Part shown: positions 1 through 7,840 of the stretch, in pieces | Layout: each line of letters starts with the position of its first letter | How positions within the stretch are numbered: position 1 is the first letter of the stretch | Source of the DNA: Mycolicibacterium aromaticivorans JS19b1 = JCM 16368 | Lineage (GTDB): Bacteria > Actinomycetota > Actinomycetes > Mycobacteriales > Mycobacteriaceae | DNA: 64,000 nt | NCBI RefSeq assembly: GCF_000559085.1 | Contig: NZ_JALN02000002.1 | Coordinates: 372,001-436,000, forward strand | Direction: 5' to 3' | The notes under the pieces: generated by a model | Seen by the model: the letters and a program-made list of their open reading frames with translations, nothing else | Databases searched by the model: none | What the model was told of the DNA's origin: nothing | Program-made: the position numbers and the translations under genes

Positions 1-106
1 GGTGCTGCGCAGGGCGGCTATCAGCAGGCCGCGGTCGGTTTCGATGGCGACAGGAATCTGGTTGTCTTCGGTGTCTCCGGCCTCAGTCAACATGCCAAGA
101 AACTGG
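1..106 (-). pseudogene. IS110-family transposase, middle part (cut by window edge and by an IS30 insertion)
   Basis: The reverse strand reads in frame through QFLGMLTEAGDTEDNQ and IPVAIETDRGLLIAALRST, typical of the N-terminal RuvC-like domain of IS110 transposases. The fragment runs off the left edge of the window. Its missing N-terminus lies at 2901-3047 on the same strand. Removing the intervening IS30 element and one copy of the 5-bp duplication ACTGG (102-106, 2924-2928) joins them in frame as AGFTQFLGMLTEAGD. This is therefore one gene split by insertion, not two unrelated relics. Whether the rest of the gene is intact cannot be seen. Confidence 0.85.
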
Positions 107-190
107 TGTTGACGACGGTTGAAAACCCGGCCAGTCGCGACGGGGTGGTTTCTAGGGGCGGTCGCAACACTTCTCTACATTCTGGAGGTT

Positions 191-984
191 GTGTTGGCAT
201 CGTCGCGTCGGGTGAAGAAGGGGCCGGGGCGTCGTCCGCTGTCGGCCAAGCGTCAGCGGTTCATGGAATTGCGCGCCAGGGGGTGGAGCGTGCGGGCTGC
301 GGCCCGTGAAGTCGGTGTGTCCCGGTCTGCGGCGACGAACTGGACCCGCGGCTACAAGGTCTTCCGCAACGGTGTCGAAGTCAAGTTCGTCCCGCCGTTG
401 GATCGGCTCGAGGTACGCGAGATCAGCCCGCGATTCTTGTCTCAGGACGAGCGCATCGAGATCGCCGATCTCCGTCGTTGCGGGCTGAGCATGCGTGCGA
501 TCGCCGGCCGACTCGGCCGAGCGCCGTCGACCATCTCCCGGGAACTGCGGCGCAACGCGCCGGCCGGTCGCGGGTACAGGCCCTTCGATGCTCATCGGCA
601 CGCGGCTGCGCGTCGAGGCCGTCACCATCGACGCCGTGTCGATGTCAACGTTCAGCTGGGCCGCGTGGTCGCCGAGCTGCTCGGTCGGCGGTGGAGCCCA
701 CAGCAGATTAGTCGGCACCTGCGTCTGCGCTTCCCCGAGGACCGGTCGATGTGGTTATGCCATGAGAGCATCTATGCGGTTGTCTACCAAGCGAATTCGC
801 GTTTCCTACGACCATCACGGTTGGCGCCGCACCGCCGCTCACCGCTGCGCACTGGTTGAGATCACGGCCGCGCGCACCAGCGACAGCAGCGCCGACGAGG
901 CCGCTTTCAACAGCCGATGCTCTCCATCCACGACCGCCCGTTCCCGCCAGTCGATCGATCAGAGCCAGGGCACTGGGAATCTCA
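191..984 (+). pseudogene. IS30-family transposase, 5' part
   Basis: The N-terminal helix-turn-helix region (RGWSVRAAAREVGVSRSAA) and the second HTH typical of IS30 (LSMRAIAGRLGRAPSTISRE) are clear. The reading frame contains one in-frame stop (TGA, 857-859). It then continues in the same frame to PPVDRSEPGHWE at about 983, where it is cut by the IS110-family insertion. The expected continuation GDLIIGD reappears at about 2404. The gene is dead twice over, by nonsense mutation and by insertion. The GTG at 191 or the TTG at 194, just after GGAGG, is the likely original start. Confidence 0.85.
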
Positions 985-993
985 ATGGTGTTG

Positions 994-2196
994 TCAAGCC
1001 GCCTGAGCGAGTGTCGGCGGCATCGCGGTGTAGGTGCGTTCGTCGCGGAGTAGAGCCCACAGGACGTCGATACGGCGGCGAGCCAGGGCGATGACGGCTT
1101 GGGTGTGGGTTCGTCCGTGGGCGCGTTTCTTGAGGTAGTAGTCGCGGTTGGGTCCGGCGCGCATCATGCTGGTTTGGGCTGACAGGTAGAACACGTGCCG
1201 CAACGGACGGCTGTAGCGGCGAGGCTTGTGCAGGTTGCCCGTTCGCCGGCCGGAGTCGTTGGGAACGGGGACGAGCCCGGCCGCGGCGGCGAGGTGGCCT
1301 GCACTGGGAAACGCCGCCAGGTCACCGGCAGCGACGAGCAATGCGGCACCCAGGATGGGACCGAATCCTGGCATGGATTGGATGATCTCGGCCTGGGGGT
1401 GCTCGTTGAGCGTTGCAGCGATTTGGGCATCCAGCTCAGTGAGGCGCTGGTCGAGGGCCAGGGTGTTGGTGGCGAGCTCGGCAATGATTCCAGCAGCGAT
1501 CTCCTGGCTGGGAAGCGTGATGGACTGCGCCCGTGCCGCGCCGATGGCTCGTGCTGCGACCGTGGCGTAGTTGCGCACCCGTCGCCGTTGCAGCCACCCG
1601 GCCAACCGCGTTTCACCGATACGGTGAAGCCGCTCTGGGCTGGCGTAGCCGGTGAGCAGGACGAGGGCGCCCTTGCAGGATGAGTAGTCGAATTCTCTTT
1701 CCAGAGAGGGGAATACGCTCGTCATAACATCACGAAGTCGGTTGATCATCCGGACCCGGTCAGCGATCAGGTCGGCACGATGCCCGATCAACAGGCCAAG
1801 GTTGCGGACCAAGTCCGTGCCGGGGTCGATGACGGTCAGGTCCCGCCTTATCCGGGCGGTCTCGGCAATCACGTACGCGTCCTTCGCGTCCGTCTTGCCC
1901 TCACCGCTATAGGCGGCACTCATCGCCGCCACGACCCTTCCAGAGGCATAACGCACTGATTGCCCGGACTGAATCAATATAGCCAAAAGCATCGCTGACG
2001 GTGCGCCGATGATGTCGATAGCCCACGCGATGTGATCGGCAAGCGCACCGACCGTCGCGATCGTCGCGGTGATAGCGGTTTGGTCGTTGGCGACTTTCAT
2101 CGACAACAACTTCTTGCCTTCGGCGTCGAGCACACAGACCCAGTGGTGGGTCTTTCCTACGTCGATTCCCGCCCACGCTGTTTGTGCTTCGTCCAC
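994..2196 (-). CDS. IS110-family transposase
   Basis: This is a full-length DEDD-type transposase (about 400 aa). The N-terminal RuvC-like domain has WAGIDVGKTHHW with the first catalytic Asp, and TDAKDAYVIAE further on. The C-terminal Tnp20 domain has MPGFGPILGAALLVAAGD and the small-residue stretch AAAAGLVPVPNDSGRRTGN, which carries the candidate nucleophilic serine. Members of this family are RNA-guided recombinases that use a bridge RNA made from the element's non-coding end. GTG at 2196 gives the usual family start (VDEAQTAWAGIDVG). An in-frame ATG at 2289 would add 31 poorly conserved residues. No frame damage is visible, so the gene may be functional. Confidence 0.9.
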   Translation of the reverse strand: MDEAQTAWAGIDVGKTHHWVCVLDAEGKKLLSMKVANDQTAITATIATVGALADHIAWAIDIIGAPSAMLLAILIQSGQSVRYASGRVVAAMSAAYSGEGKTDAKDAYVIAETARIRRDLTVIDPGTDLVRNLGLLIGHRADLIADRVRMINRLRDVMTSVFPSLEREFDYSSCKGALVLLTGYASPERLHRIGETRLAGWLQRRRVRNYATVAARAIGAARAQSITLPSQEIAAGIIAELATNTLALDQRLTELDAQIAATLNEHPQAEIIQSMPGFGPILGAALLVAAGDLAAFPSAGHLAAAAGLVPVPNDSGRRTGNLHKPRRYSRPLRHVFYLSAQTSMMRAGPNRDYYLKKRAHGRTHTQAVIALARRRIDVLWALLRDERTYTAMPPTLAQAA

Positions 2197-2403
2197 CTGA
2201 TATTCCCGTCGGTCGAGTTTCAGTCTGTCGATGTATCGACCCCGAGGACACCCCACTGACCCATCCGTAACCAGCGACCAAGCGCACATCTCAATTAGCA
2301 GTCAGGGCGCCCAAGGAGGGCCGGGCGAACATTCCCAGTGAGCGTCCGAAACGCAAGGCGACCTCAGCCACACCCGGCCCTCCCGGGTCGGCTTCAGTCT
2401 TAC
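2197..2403 (-). ncRNA. Candidate bridge-RNA region of the IS110-family element
   Basis: The non-coding DNA upstream of the transposase start, inside the element, is where IS110-subgroup elements encode their bridge RNA. The 2290-2403 part is rich in self-complementary runs, for example GGGCCGGG and CCCGGCCCTCCCGGG. No fold was computed, and neither target nor donor loop was identified. The call rests on position and family knowledge only. Confidence 0.3.
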
Positions 2404-2874
2404 GGAGGGTGACCTCATCATCGGTGACAACCGCCTCTCGGCGATCGGCACGTTGGTTGAGCGTCAGACCCGAACGCTGCGACTGGTCCATCTGCCCCGC
2501 GCTGACTCCGACTCGCTGCATGCCGCCCTGGTGCTCGCATGCAAGATCTGCCACCCGCGCTGAAGCGGTCGATCACCTGGGACCAGGGCACCGAGATGGC
2601 GCGTCACCTCGCCACCGCCGACAAGCTCCGCGCGCCCATCTACTTCTGTGACTCCCGATCACCGTAGCAACGCGGCACCAATGAGAACACCAACGGGCTG
2701 CTTCGGGACTATTTCCCGAAGGGAGTCACCCTGGCCACCCATTCGCCGCAGCACCTCAAGGCAGTCGAGGAGGAGCTCAACAACCGGCCTCGAATAGTGC
2801 TGCAAGACCGTTGTCCGGCTGACCTATTCGCGACGCCGCTAACCTCCGAGAGTCGGTTGGTGTTGCGACGTTGA
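2404..2874 (+). pseudogene. IS30-family transposase, 3' part
   Basis: The sequence resumes the DDE catalytic core at EGDLIIGDNRLSAIGTLVER and continues to ALVLACKICHPR. After a frameshift near 2560 it reads LKRSITWDQGTEMARH, then YFCDSRSP, then NTNGLLRDYFPKG and ELNNRPR, the usual IS30 C-terminus. A TAG replaces the expected Trp codon of the SPWQRG motif near 2665. This part therefore carries at least one frameshift and one nonsense mutation besides the upstream interruption. Confidence 0.85.
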
Positions 2875-2900
2875 CTAGAACCCACCCCGTCGCTTTTGGC

Positions 2901-3047
2901 CTAGGTTTGGACCGTCGTCAACAACTGGGTGAAACCGGCAGCGTCGGCGGTGATTTTGTCGCGTGCCAGCACCTTGCCTGTTTCGTCGATGATCGCGACA
3001 TCGTGGCGAGCTTCGCCCCAGTCGATGCCACAGAACAGGGTCGTCAT
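2901..3047 (-). pseudogene. IS110-family transposase, N-terminal part
   Basis: The complement of 3047 begins ATG and reads MTTLFCGIDWGEARHDVAII and onward to DAAGFTQLL, the first RuvC-like segment of an IS110 transposase with catalytic Asp in GIDWG. A good ribosome binding site (AAGGAGG, complement of 3051-3057) precedes it. The frame enters the end of the IS30 element at 2923 and stops at 2901. The gene continues across the insertion at position 106 on the left side. Confidence 0.9.
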
Positions 3048-3571
3048 CGTCCTCCTTGCTCTTTGCGGTTGCGGCCCCTCACGAGCCAGTGCGGGGTTAC
3101 CCGGCGACCTAATCGCAGGACTCTGTGGTCCGCCATCTCATTAGCCATCTCGCAACCCCAGCTCACCGCAGGACCTCAGTCTGTCGAAGAGCTTGCTGCT
3201 CGGGACCATTTACGCGGAGGTCGATCCTGCGGCGGGTTCGGACAACGACATCCCAACACGCCCAAGAGGTCTCCGCCGGGAGCGCCACGTCTCTCTATAG
3301 GCGTCATGCGCCAGGCGCCATCGGGCACCCCCAACGAAGACCCTGCCCCCATCGAGGTGCGCCAGTCTCTCAAGAGGCGTCAAGCGCCAGGACAATATGA
3401 GGCCGTCACCCCGGTGGTAGCCAGTCAGGACCACAAACATGCAGAAGGAAACCGCAAGTTGCCATCTAGAGCCAGCGCTCGATTAGATTAGCGCACCACA
3501 CCGAAAACCAAAGTGATGGCGTAGGACCGGGGCGTCCGTGGTCGACTACCGCGTTTGTCGGGAACAGACGC
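3048..3571. other. Non-coding stretch with an imperfect direct repeat
   Basis: No convincing gene is seen. The first ~100 bp are probably the 5' non-coding end of the outer IS110 element. Positions 3282-3317 and 3359-3393 are imperfect copies of one ~35-bp unit, each running GCGCCA, TCTCT, AGGCGTCA, GCGCCAGG, about 77 bp apart. Its origin is unknown. Possibilities are an IS110 bridge-RNA region or the relic of another element. Confidence 0.5.
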
Positions 3572-4075
3572 TTACTCGTCGAACCCTTCGTCTGGGATGG
3601 CAAACACCGCCCGTGCGTTAGCGTTGAGATTGGCAAATCCATCGATGACCACCCGTTGCACACGCATCTCGTCGTCAACGACGCGGATCATCCAAGTGTG
3701 AAAAGCCGAACCGGTGAATTCTTCGCTAACCAATGAAGGTGCTCTCCAGCGGCGAAAAAAGAACTCGAGACGGGTTGTCAGCTCGACGACGTCCTCATTC
3801 ACCGGGACGTAGGAAAGTACGTGGCGCAGTTCGAGGCGTTCGTCGAAGATCCCATCCCGTTGGTTGAGGTACTGCTGCAGACCATCGCGGTCTTTCCACT
3901 GGTGACCACCACGAAAACCGATCTGAAAGTCGTCGGTGAGGATTGCGGCAAACATCGCTTCGGAATTCCTGCGCTGTTCCAAGCGTAGGAATGCATCGAT
4001 CGTCGCAATGAAGCCAGGCAGGTCCGGGGCGCTGCTGGGCATCTCGATGTCGTCTTCCGTTGGTTCAGATCTCAT
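3572..4075 (-). CDS. SnoaL/NTF2-like protein
   Basis: This is a 167-aa protein with the SnoaL-like (NTF2 fold) pattern: an N-terminal helix (FIATIDAFLRLEQRRNSEAM), then FAAILTDDFQIGFRGGHQW, and a C-terminal strand pattern around SAFHTWMIRVVDDEMRVQRV. Such folds include small isomerases, dehydratases and dioxygenase small subunits; the specific role is unknown. The start ATG at 4075 overlaps the stop codon of the IclR gene by one base (TGATG), so the two are probably translationally coupled. That fixes this start over an upstream in-frame ATG at 4126, which lies inside the IclR gene. Its link with a catabolic regulator suggests a role in aromatic metabolism. Confidence 0.75.
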   Translation of the reverse strand: MRSEPTEDDIEMPSSAPDLPGFIATIDAFLRLEQRRNSEAMFAAILTDDFQIGFRGGHQWKDRDGLQQYLNQRDGIFDERLELRHVLSYVPVNEDVVELTTRLEFFFRRWRAPSLVSEEFTGSAFHTWMIRVVDDEMRVQRVVIDGFANLNANARAVFAIPDEGFDE

Positions 4076-4875
4076 CAGCCGATATTGTCTGCTAGCTCGG
4101 CGGCGGCGTCCGTGAGGGCGCTGCAAGCTTTGCGGACATCGGAGGGCCGGAATCGATAACTCGGCGCTGACGCATTGAGTGCCAGCCTCATCCGGGAACC
4201 CCCGTCGGGTACGGCCACGGCTACAGATGCGACACCTACCTCACTTTCCTCCCTACTGGTTGCGAACCCGTTCTTCCTGACCTCGGCCAATTGAGCGCGC
4301 AATTCGTCGAGGGTACGAACGGAATGCTCGGTGAGTGGCTCCAGATGTGGGTCGGGGTACAACTCGTCGAGCTCGTCGGCGGATAGGCCCGCGAGTAAAA
4401 CTTTTCCTGTCGACGTGCAGTGCGCAGGCCGCGTGCCACCCAGACGCGATATCACCCGAACGGCCGAGGGGCTCTCGATTGCGGCGATGAACCGAACCAG
4501 TCTGCCGTCCAACATTCCTACGTGCACCGTTTCTTGCAGCGAGTCGGCGAGACGACGCAGAATCGGCGCGGCGGCGCGCGGTATGTCCATCCTGGAGTGG
4601 ACGGCGAACGCCACGCTCGTCAAGGACGGCCCGGGCTGGTATGCCCTGCTGATCGGATCCTGGCGGACGAACCCGCGGTACTGAAGCATCGATAGCAGGC
4701 GATGCGCGGTCGACGAGGCGACGTGCAGGTACTCGCTGGCGTCCGTGAGACGGATCTCCGAGCGTTCTCCTAAAAGAAGGAGTAGGCGAAGAGCCTTGTC
4801 GACAGACTCGATCGGATATTGCGGGGGCTTTCCGTTGCCTTCGCGCTCGATACCCGCGAGTGGCGGTTTCTGCAT
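4075..4875 (-). CDS. IclR-family transcriptional regulator
   Basis: This 266-aa regulator has an N-terminal winged HTH (SVDKALRLLLLLGERSEIRL, then SSTAHRLLSMLQYRGFV) and a C-terminal IclR effector domain with the signature LGGTRPAHCTSTGKVLLAGL. IclR proteins bind small aromatic or aliphatic acids and regulate neighbouring catabolic operons. It is transcribed away from the dioxygenase operon at 5491. The palindrome at 5405-5419 in the intervening region is a candidate target. The start at 4875 (MQKPPLAG) was chosen to give a normal N-terminal length; an in-frame start at 4926 also exists. Confidence 0.88.
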   Translation of the reverse strand: MQKPPLAGIEREGNGKPPQYPIESVDKALRLLLLLGERSEIRLTDASEYLHVASSTAHRLLSMLQYRGFVRQDPISRAYQPGPSLTSVAFAVHSRMDIPRAAAPILRRLADSLQETVHVGMLDGRLVRFIAAIESPSAVRVISRLGGTRPAHCTSTGKVLLAGLSADELDELYPDPHLEPLTEHSVRTLDELRAQLAEVRKNGFATSREESEVGVASVAVAVPDGGSRMRLALNASAPSYRFRPSDVRKACSALTDAAAELADNIG

Positions 4876-5490
4876 GACAGAGAGCTTACCGCGATGATCG
4901 GCGAGTGCAGCTCGAACGATCACCACGACCCGGGCGCCACAGACCGAAACATCGCCTCCCTGCGCAAACGTCAGAGTTCAGGACCCTTCGGGGGCAACCG
5001 GATGAGCAGGCGTGTCGGATCGGCTCTCCTGCTCGGGTTGTCTGCCAAGGTGGCGAGCCGACGGGAACCGCCGACCGGCATTTTGGGTGCGGCGGCGTCG
5101 TCGCCGATGGCCCAGTTCGCCTGGTGCGGCGCAGCATCGCCAACGACGATTCGATCGGTCAGCACCGGCGGCAACCGCTCGGATCCGTCGCGTGCCCGCC
5201 CGCTGTGGTGCGGCGGTATCGGGTCGCGGTCGTCGTTAAAGCGCATTGCCCTCGCTCGTCGTAAAACCCGTGGTCAGGCGATACTTATCTCGCGCCGGGA
5301 TCGCTACGCTGTGGACATTTCATTGGAGGCAACGAAGTGGCGGCGCGGCAGCCCCGGCGAGTCAGCGCGGTGGGTTGACTCGACAGCACAGGAACCGGCA
5401 TAATCTCTGCTGAGCAGAGTCGGGTTCTACATACCAGTGAAGATCCCGGTCGGGGGATCGAGTTCAAAACGCTGAGCCATGGAGTTGAAA
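4876..5490. promoter_or_regulatory. Divergent intergenic region between IclR regulator and dioxygenase operon
   Basis: About 615 bp separate the two divergent units. Open frames exist on both strands but none resembles a known protein, so they are probably chance frames in high-GC DNA. The distal part, 5390-5490, holds the operator-like palindrome and the start region of the dioxygenase operon. The proximal part, 4930-5300, may be a relic of a lost gene, but no family could be recognised. Confidence 0.5.
5405..5419. promoter_or_regulatory. Operator-like palindrome CTCTGC-TGA-GCAGAG
   Basis: The repeat has perfect 6-bp arms with a 3-bp spacer, 72 bp before the dioxygenase start. The TCTCT...GAG pattern recurs upstream of the bicupin gene, both nidB copies and the aldehyde dehydrogenase at 59177. 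A shared regulator site, perhaps for the adjacent IclR protein, is inferred. Confidence 0.55.
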
Positions 5491-6945
5491 ATGATTGATC
5501 ACGGTGACGTGTTGGCGGCCGTACGCACTGGCATGGTTCCGGCGCACGTGTACAACGACAGGCAGATTTTCGCGCTTGAGAAGGAGCGCTTGTTCAGTCG
5601 GGCCTGGTTATTCGTGGCGCACGAGTCCGAGATTCCGCAGCCGGGGGACTACGTGGTCAGACAGGTGTTGCAGGATTCGTTTATCGTCGCTCGCGATTCT
5701 GCGGGCGAGGTTCGGGTGATGTTCAATATGTGCCTCCATCGCGGCATGCAGGTTTGTCGGGCGGAGATGGGCAACGCATCGAACTTCAGATGCCCATACC
5801 ATGGGTGGTCCTACCGCAACGACGGCCGCATTATCGGACTGCCGTTTCATCAAGAGGCCTACGGAGGGGACGCCGGATTCAACAAGGAGGGGCAGACCCT
5901 GTTGCCGGCGCCGAATGCGGCCAGCTACAACGGGTTGATCTTCCTATCGATGGATCCTGACGCGGAACCACTCGACGAATATCTGGGCGATTTCAGGTTC
6001 TATCTCGATTTTTACACCAAGCAGAGTCCCAACGGTCTTGAGGTGCGGGGTCCACAACGTTGGCGAGTGAAAGCTAACTGGAAGATCGCAGCGGAAAATT
6101 TCGCCGGGGACATGTACCACACCCCCCAGACGCACACGTCGGTGGTGGAGATTGGCCTGTTCCGAGAGCCGAAAGCCAACAAGCGCAAAGACGGCGCTAC
6201 GTACTGGGCGGGCAGAGGTGGGGGCACTACCTACAAGCTGCCCGAGGGGGATTTCGAGGAGCGGATGAGCTATGTCGGCTATCCGGCGGAGATGATCAGT
6301 CGTGCCAAAGCGACCTGGACTGAGCAACAGCAACAGCTCGTGGGCGCCGACGGGTTCATGATTTCGGCCGCGACATGTTTTCCGAACATCAGTTTCGTGC
6401 ACAACTGGCCGAAGGTCGAGGACGGGGAGCACGTCTTACCGTTCATTTCGATTCGGGTGTGGCAGCCCATCAGCGAAAACGAGACTGAGGTGCTGTCCTG
6501 GTTTGCGGTGGATTCTGATGCCCCGGCAGCGTTCAAGGCCCAGTCGTATAAGGCGTATCTGATGTGCTTCGGCTCGACGGGAATGTTCGAACAAGACGAT
6601 GTCGAGAACTGGGTGTCGCTGACCAACACCGCCGGGGGTTCGATGGCCCGCCGACTGCGGCTGAACAGCCGGATGGGGCTACTCGCAGACGACGCCCGCG
6701 TCGTCGACGCCCTGACCAGCGCTCAGTTTCACGGTCCCGGATACGCTCAGCTCGGTTACAACGAGAACAATCAACGTCAATTGTTGACCCTCTGGGCCGA
6801 CTATCTTGAGATGCCGCCGCTGCGTGTGGACTCGGCGACGGTTATTAACGACAATCCGCGCGGGATTGAGCCAGTGGTGCAGACCAACGGCCGGGCCGTC
6901 GCGGGAGTCGACTCAGAGTCCGCTCCGACGTCGGTGGTGCTGTGA
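5491..6945 (+). CDS. Aromatic ring-hydroxylating dioxygenase, large (alpha) subunit
   Basis: This catalytic subunit of a three-component dioxygenase adds both oxygen atoms to an aromatic ring, giving a cis-dihydrodiol. The Rieske [2Fe-2S] motif is C81-x-H83-x17-C101-x2-H104 (CLHRGMQVC to CPYHGW). The mononuclear iron site is seen in AENFAGDMYHTPQTH (D-x2-H-x4-H). Length (484 aa) is normal. ATG 5491 is preferred because GGAG sits 6 nt upstream; ATG 5479 would add four residues. The next gene overlaps by 4 bp. The operon also supplies small subunit, ferredoxin, reductase and dihydrodiol dehydrogenase, so the system is self-contained. The substrate cannot be read from sequence; a fused-ring aromatic or aromatic acid is likely from context. 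Confidence 0.92.
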   Translation: MIDHGDVLAAVRTGMVPAHVYNDRQIFALEKERLFSRAWLFVAHESEIPQPGDYVVRQVLQDSFIVARDSAGEVRVMFNMCLHRGMQVCRAEMGNASNFRCPYHGWSYRNDGRIIGLPFHQEAYGGDAGFNKEGQTLLPAPNAASYNGLIFLSMDPDAEPLDEYLGDFRFYLDFYTKQSPNGLEVRGPQRWRVKANWKIAAENFAGDMYHTPQTHTSVVEIGLFREPKANKRKDGATYWAGRGGGTTYKLPEGDFEERMSYVGYPAEMISRAKATWTEQQQQLVGADGFMISAATCFPNISFVHNWPKVEDGEHVLPFISIRVWQPISENETEVLSWFAVDSDAPAAFKAQSYKAYLMCFGSTGMFEQDDVENWVSLTNTAGGSMARRLRLNSRMGLLADDARVVDALTSAQFHGPGYAQLGYNENNQRQLLTLWADYLEMPPLRVDSATVINDNPRGIEPVVQTNGRAVAGVDSESAPTSVVL

Positions 6946-7538
6946 GCGGCCATGATCAGCGCACCGGTCAATTCACGGCGCGATCGGTACTCGGGGCACA
7001 CGCGGCGTGCGCTCAACGCGTCGGGGAGGCCTTGGCGTTCGACGATCCTCGTCATCTAGAGGCGCATCGCTTCCTTGTCAACGAGGCGCATCTTCTCGAT
7101 GCCCAAGACTACGACACATGGCTGGGTTTGCTCACCGAGGACATCCACTATCACATGCCGGTGCGGATCACCACCGCCGTGGGAACCGGATTCGATAGCT
7201 CACCAGGAATGGCGCATTTCGACGAGAACAAGTACTCCCTCGGCCGGCGGGTTGCTCGATTCGCCACCGAGCATGCCTGGACTGAAGATCCGCCGTCACG
7301 ATTGCGCCACTTCATCACCAATGTTCGTACATTCCTTGCCGACGATACCGATCACCTCGTGGTCGACAGCGCTGAACTGCTGTTCCGCAGCCGCGGCGAC
7401 GTCAACGAGTCCACGCTCATCTCTTGCGGTCGGGAGGATCTTCTACGTCGCGACGGCAAGGACCTCAAACTTGCTCGCCGCACGATCTGCGTCGATGAAT
7501 CAGTGCTGCGAATGCAGAATCTGGCGGTATTCCTATGA
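6942..7538 (+). CDS. Aromatic ring-hydroxylating dioxygenase, small (beta) subunit
   Basis: This structural subunit of the alpha3beta3 dioxygenase has an NTF2-like fold. The 198-aa sequence shows the family pattern: HRFLVNEAHLLDAQDYDTWL near residue 43, then LTEDIHYHMPVR, SRLRHFITNVRTF and FRSRGDVNESTLISCGREDL. The C-terminus, LARRTICVDESVLRMQNLAVFL, matches small subunits of biphenyl- and naphthalene-type enzymes. It starts with GTG in the GTGA overlap with the large-subunit stop codon, and it overlaps the next gene by 4 bp, indicating translational coupling along the operon. Confidence 0.9.
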   Translation: MSGHDQRTGQFTARSVLGAHAACAQRVGEALAFDDPRHLEAHRFLVNEAHLLDAQDYDTWLGLLTEDIHYHMPVRITTAVGTGFDSSPGMAHFDENKYSLGRRVARFATEHAWTEDPPSRLRHFITNVRTFLADDTDHLVVDSAELLFRSRGDVNESTLISCGREDLLRRDGKDLKLARRTICVDESVLRMQNLAVFL

Positions 7539-7840
7539 CCTCGAACCGACACGCTGGAGGCGCGCAGTCACCACCACCCCCGGCGTGCGGCGAACTGTCG
7601 GCGCTGCTGGCTGGGGCCACCGGAGATGCACTGAACATCGCCAATGAATTCGCCGAGGTCGTCGTGTGTCGAGTGACTACTCGCAACGGGGTGCGGTTGT
7701 TGATTCAGGCACCCAAATCGGGTGGCTGGGTGTCGCTGGATGCCTTGGAGATAGAGGCGTTGACCTGGCAGAATCCGTCCACCTTCGCGGCTATGGTGGG
7801 ACACGCAGGCGCTCCGCTGATTCTGGGTGACGATGTATGA
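7535..7840 (+). CDS. Small protein of unknown function in dioxygenase operon
   Basis: This 101-aa protein has a Pro/Ala-rich start. The middle reads GDALNIANEFAEVVVCRVTT, followed by GGWVSLDALEIEALTWQNP and ending with GAPLILGDDV. No domain was recognised. It overlaps both neighbours by 4 bp (ATGA junctions), so it was kept in frame and in place within the dioxygenase operon and is likely translated. It has no Cys-rich cluster, membrane segment or signal peptide. An accessory or assembly role for the dioxygenase is only a guess from position. Confidence 0.7.
   Translation: MTSNRHAGGAQSPPPPACGELSALLAGATGDALNIANEFAEVVVCRVTTRNGVRLLIQAPKSGGWVSLDALEIEALTWQNPSTFAAMVGHAGAPLILGDDV

Larger units (their letters stand above)
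985..2403 (-). mobile_element. IS110-family element inserted in the IS30 transposase gene
   Basis: The IS30 reading frame breaks after GHWE near 983 and resumes at EGDLIIGD near 2404. The DNA between holds one intact IS110-family transposase and about 200 bp of upstream non-coding DNA. No obvious terminal inverted repeats are seen, as expected for the family. Bases GGA occur at both junctions, so the ends are uncertain by two or three bases. Confidence 0.8.
107..2923 (+). mobile_element. IS30-family element, itself interrupted by an IS110-family element
   Basis: The ends form a long imperfect inverted repeat. Both ends, read inward, start TGTTGACGACGGT (107-119, and complement of 2911-2923). 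A second conserved stretch, GTGTTGCGAC...CTAGAA...CCACCCCGTCGC, occurs at 134-170 (complement) and 2860-2893. The element is flanked by the direct repeat ACTGG at 102-106 and 2924-2928. It carries a broken IS30 transposase, and an IS110-family copy occupies about 985-2403. Without that insertion the element would be about 1.4 kb, a normal size for the family. Confidence 0.85.

Noticed and set aside
4905..5264. Several overlapping frames in the region before the dioxygenase operon
   Set aside because: No frame shows a known domain, a good ribosome binding site or consistent codon pattern. Treated as intergenic.
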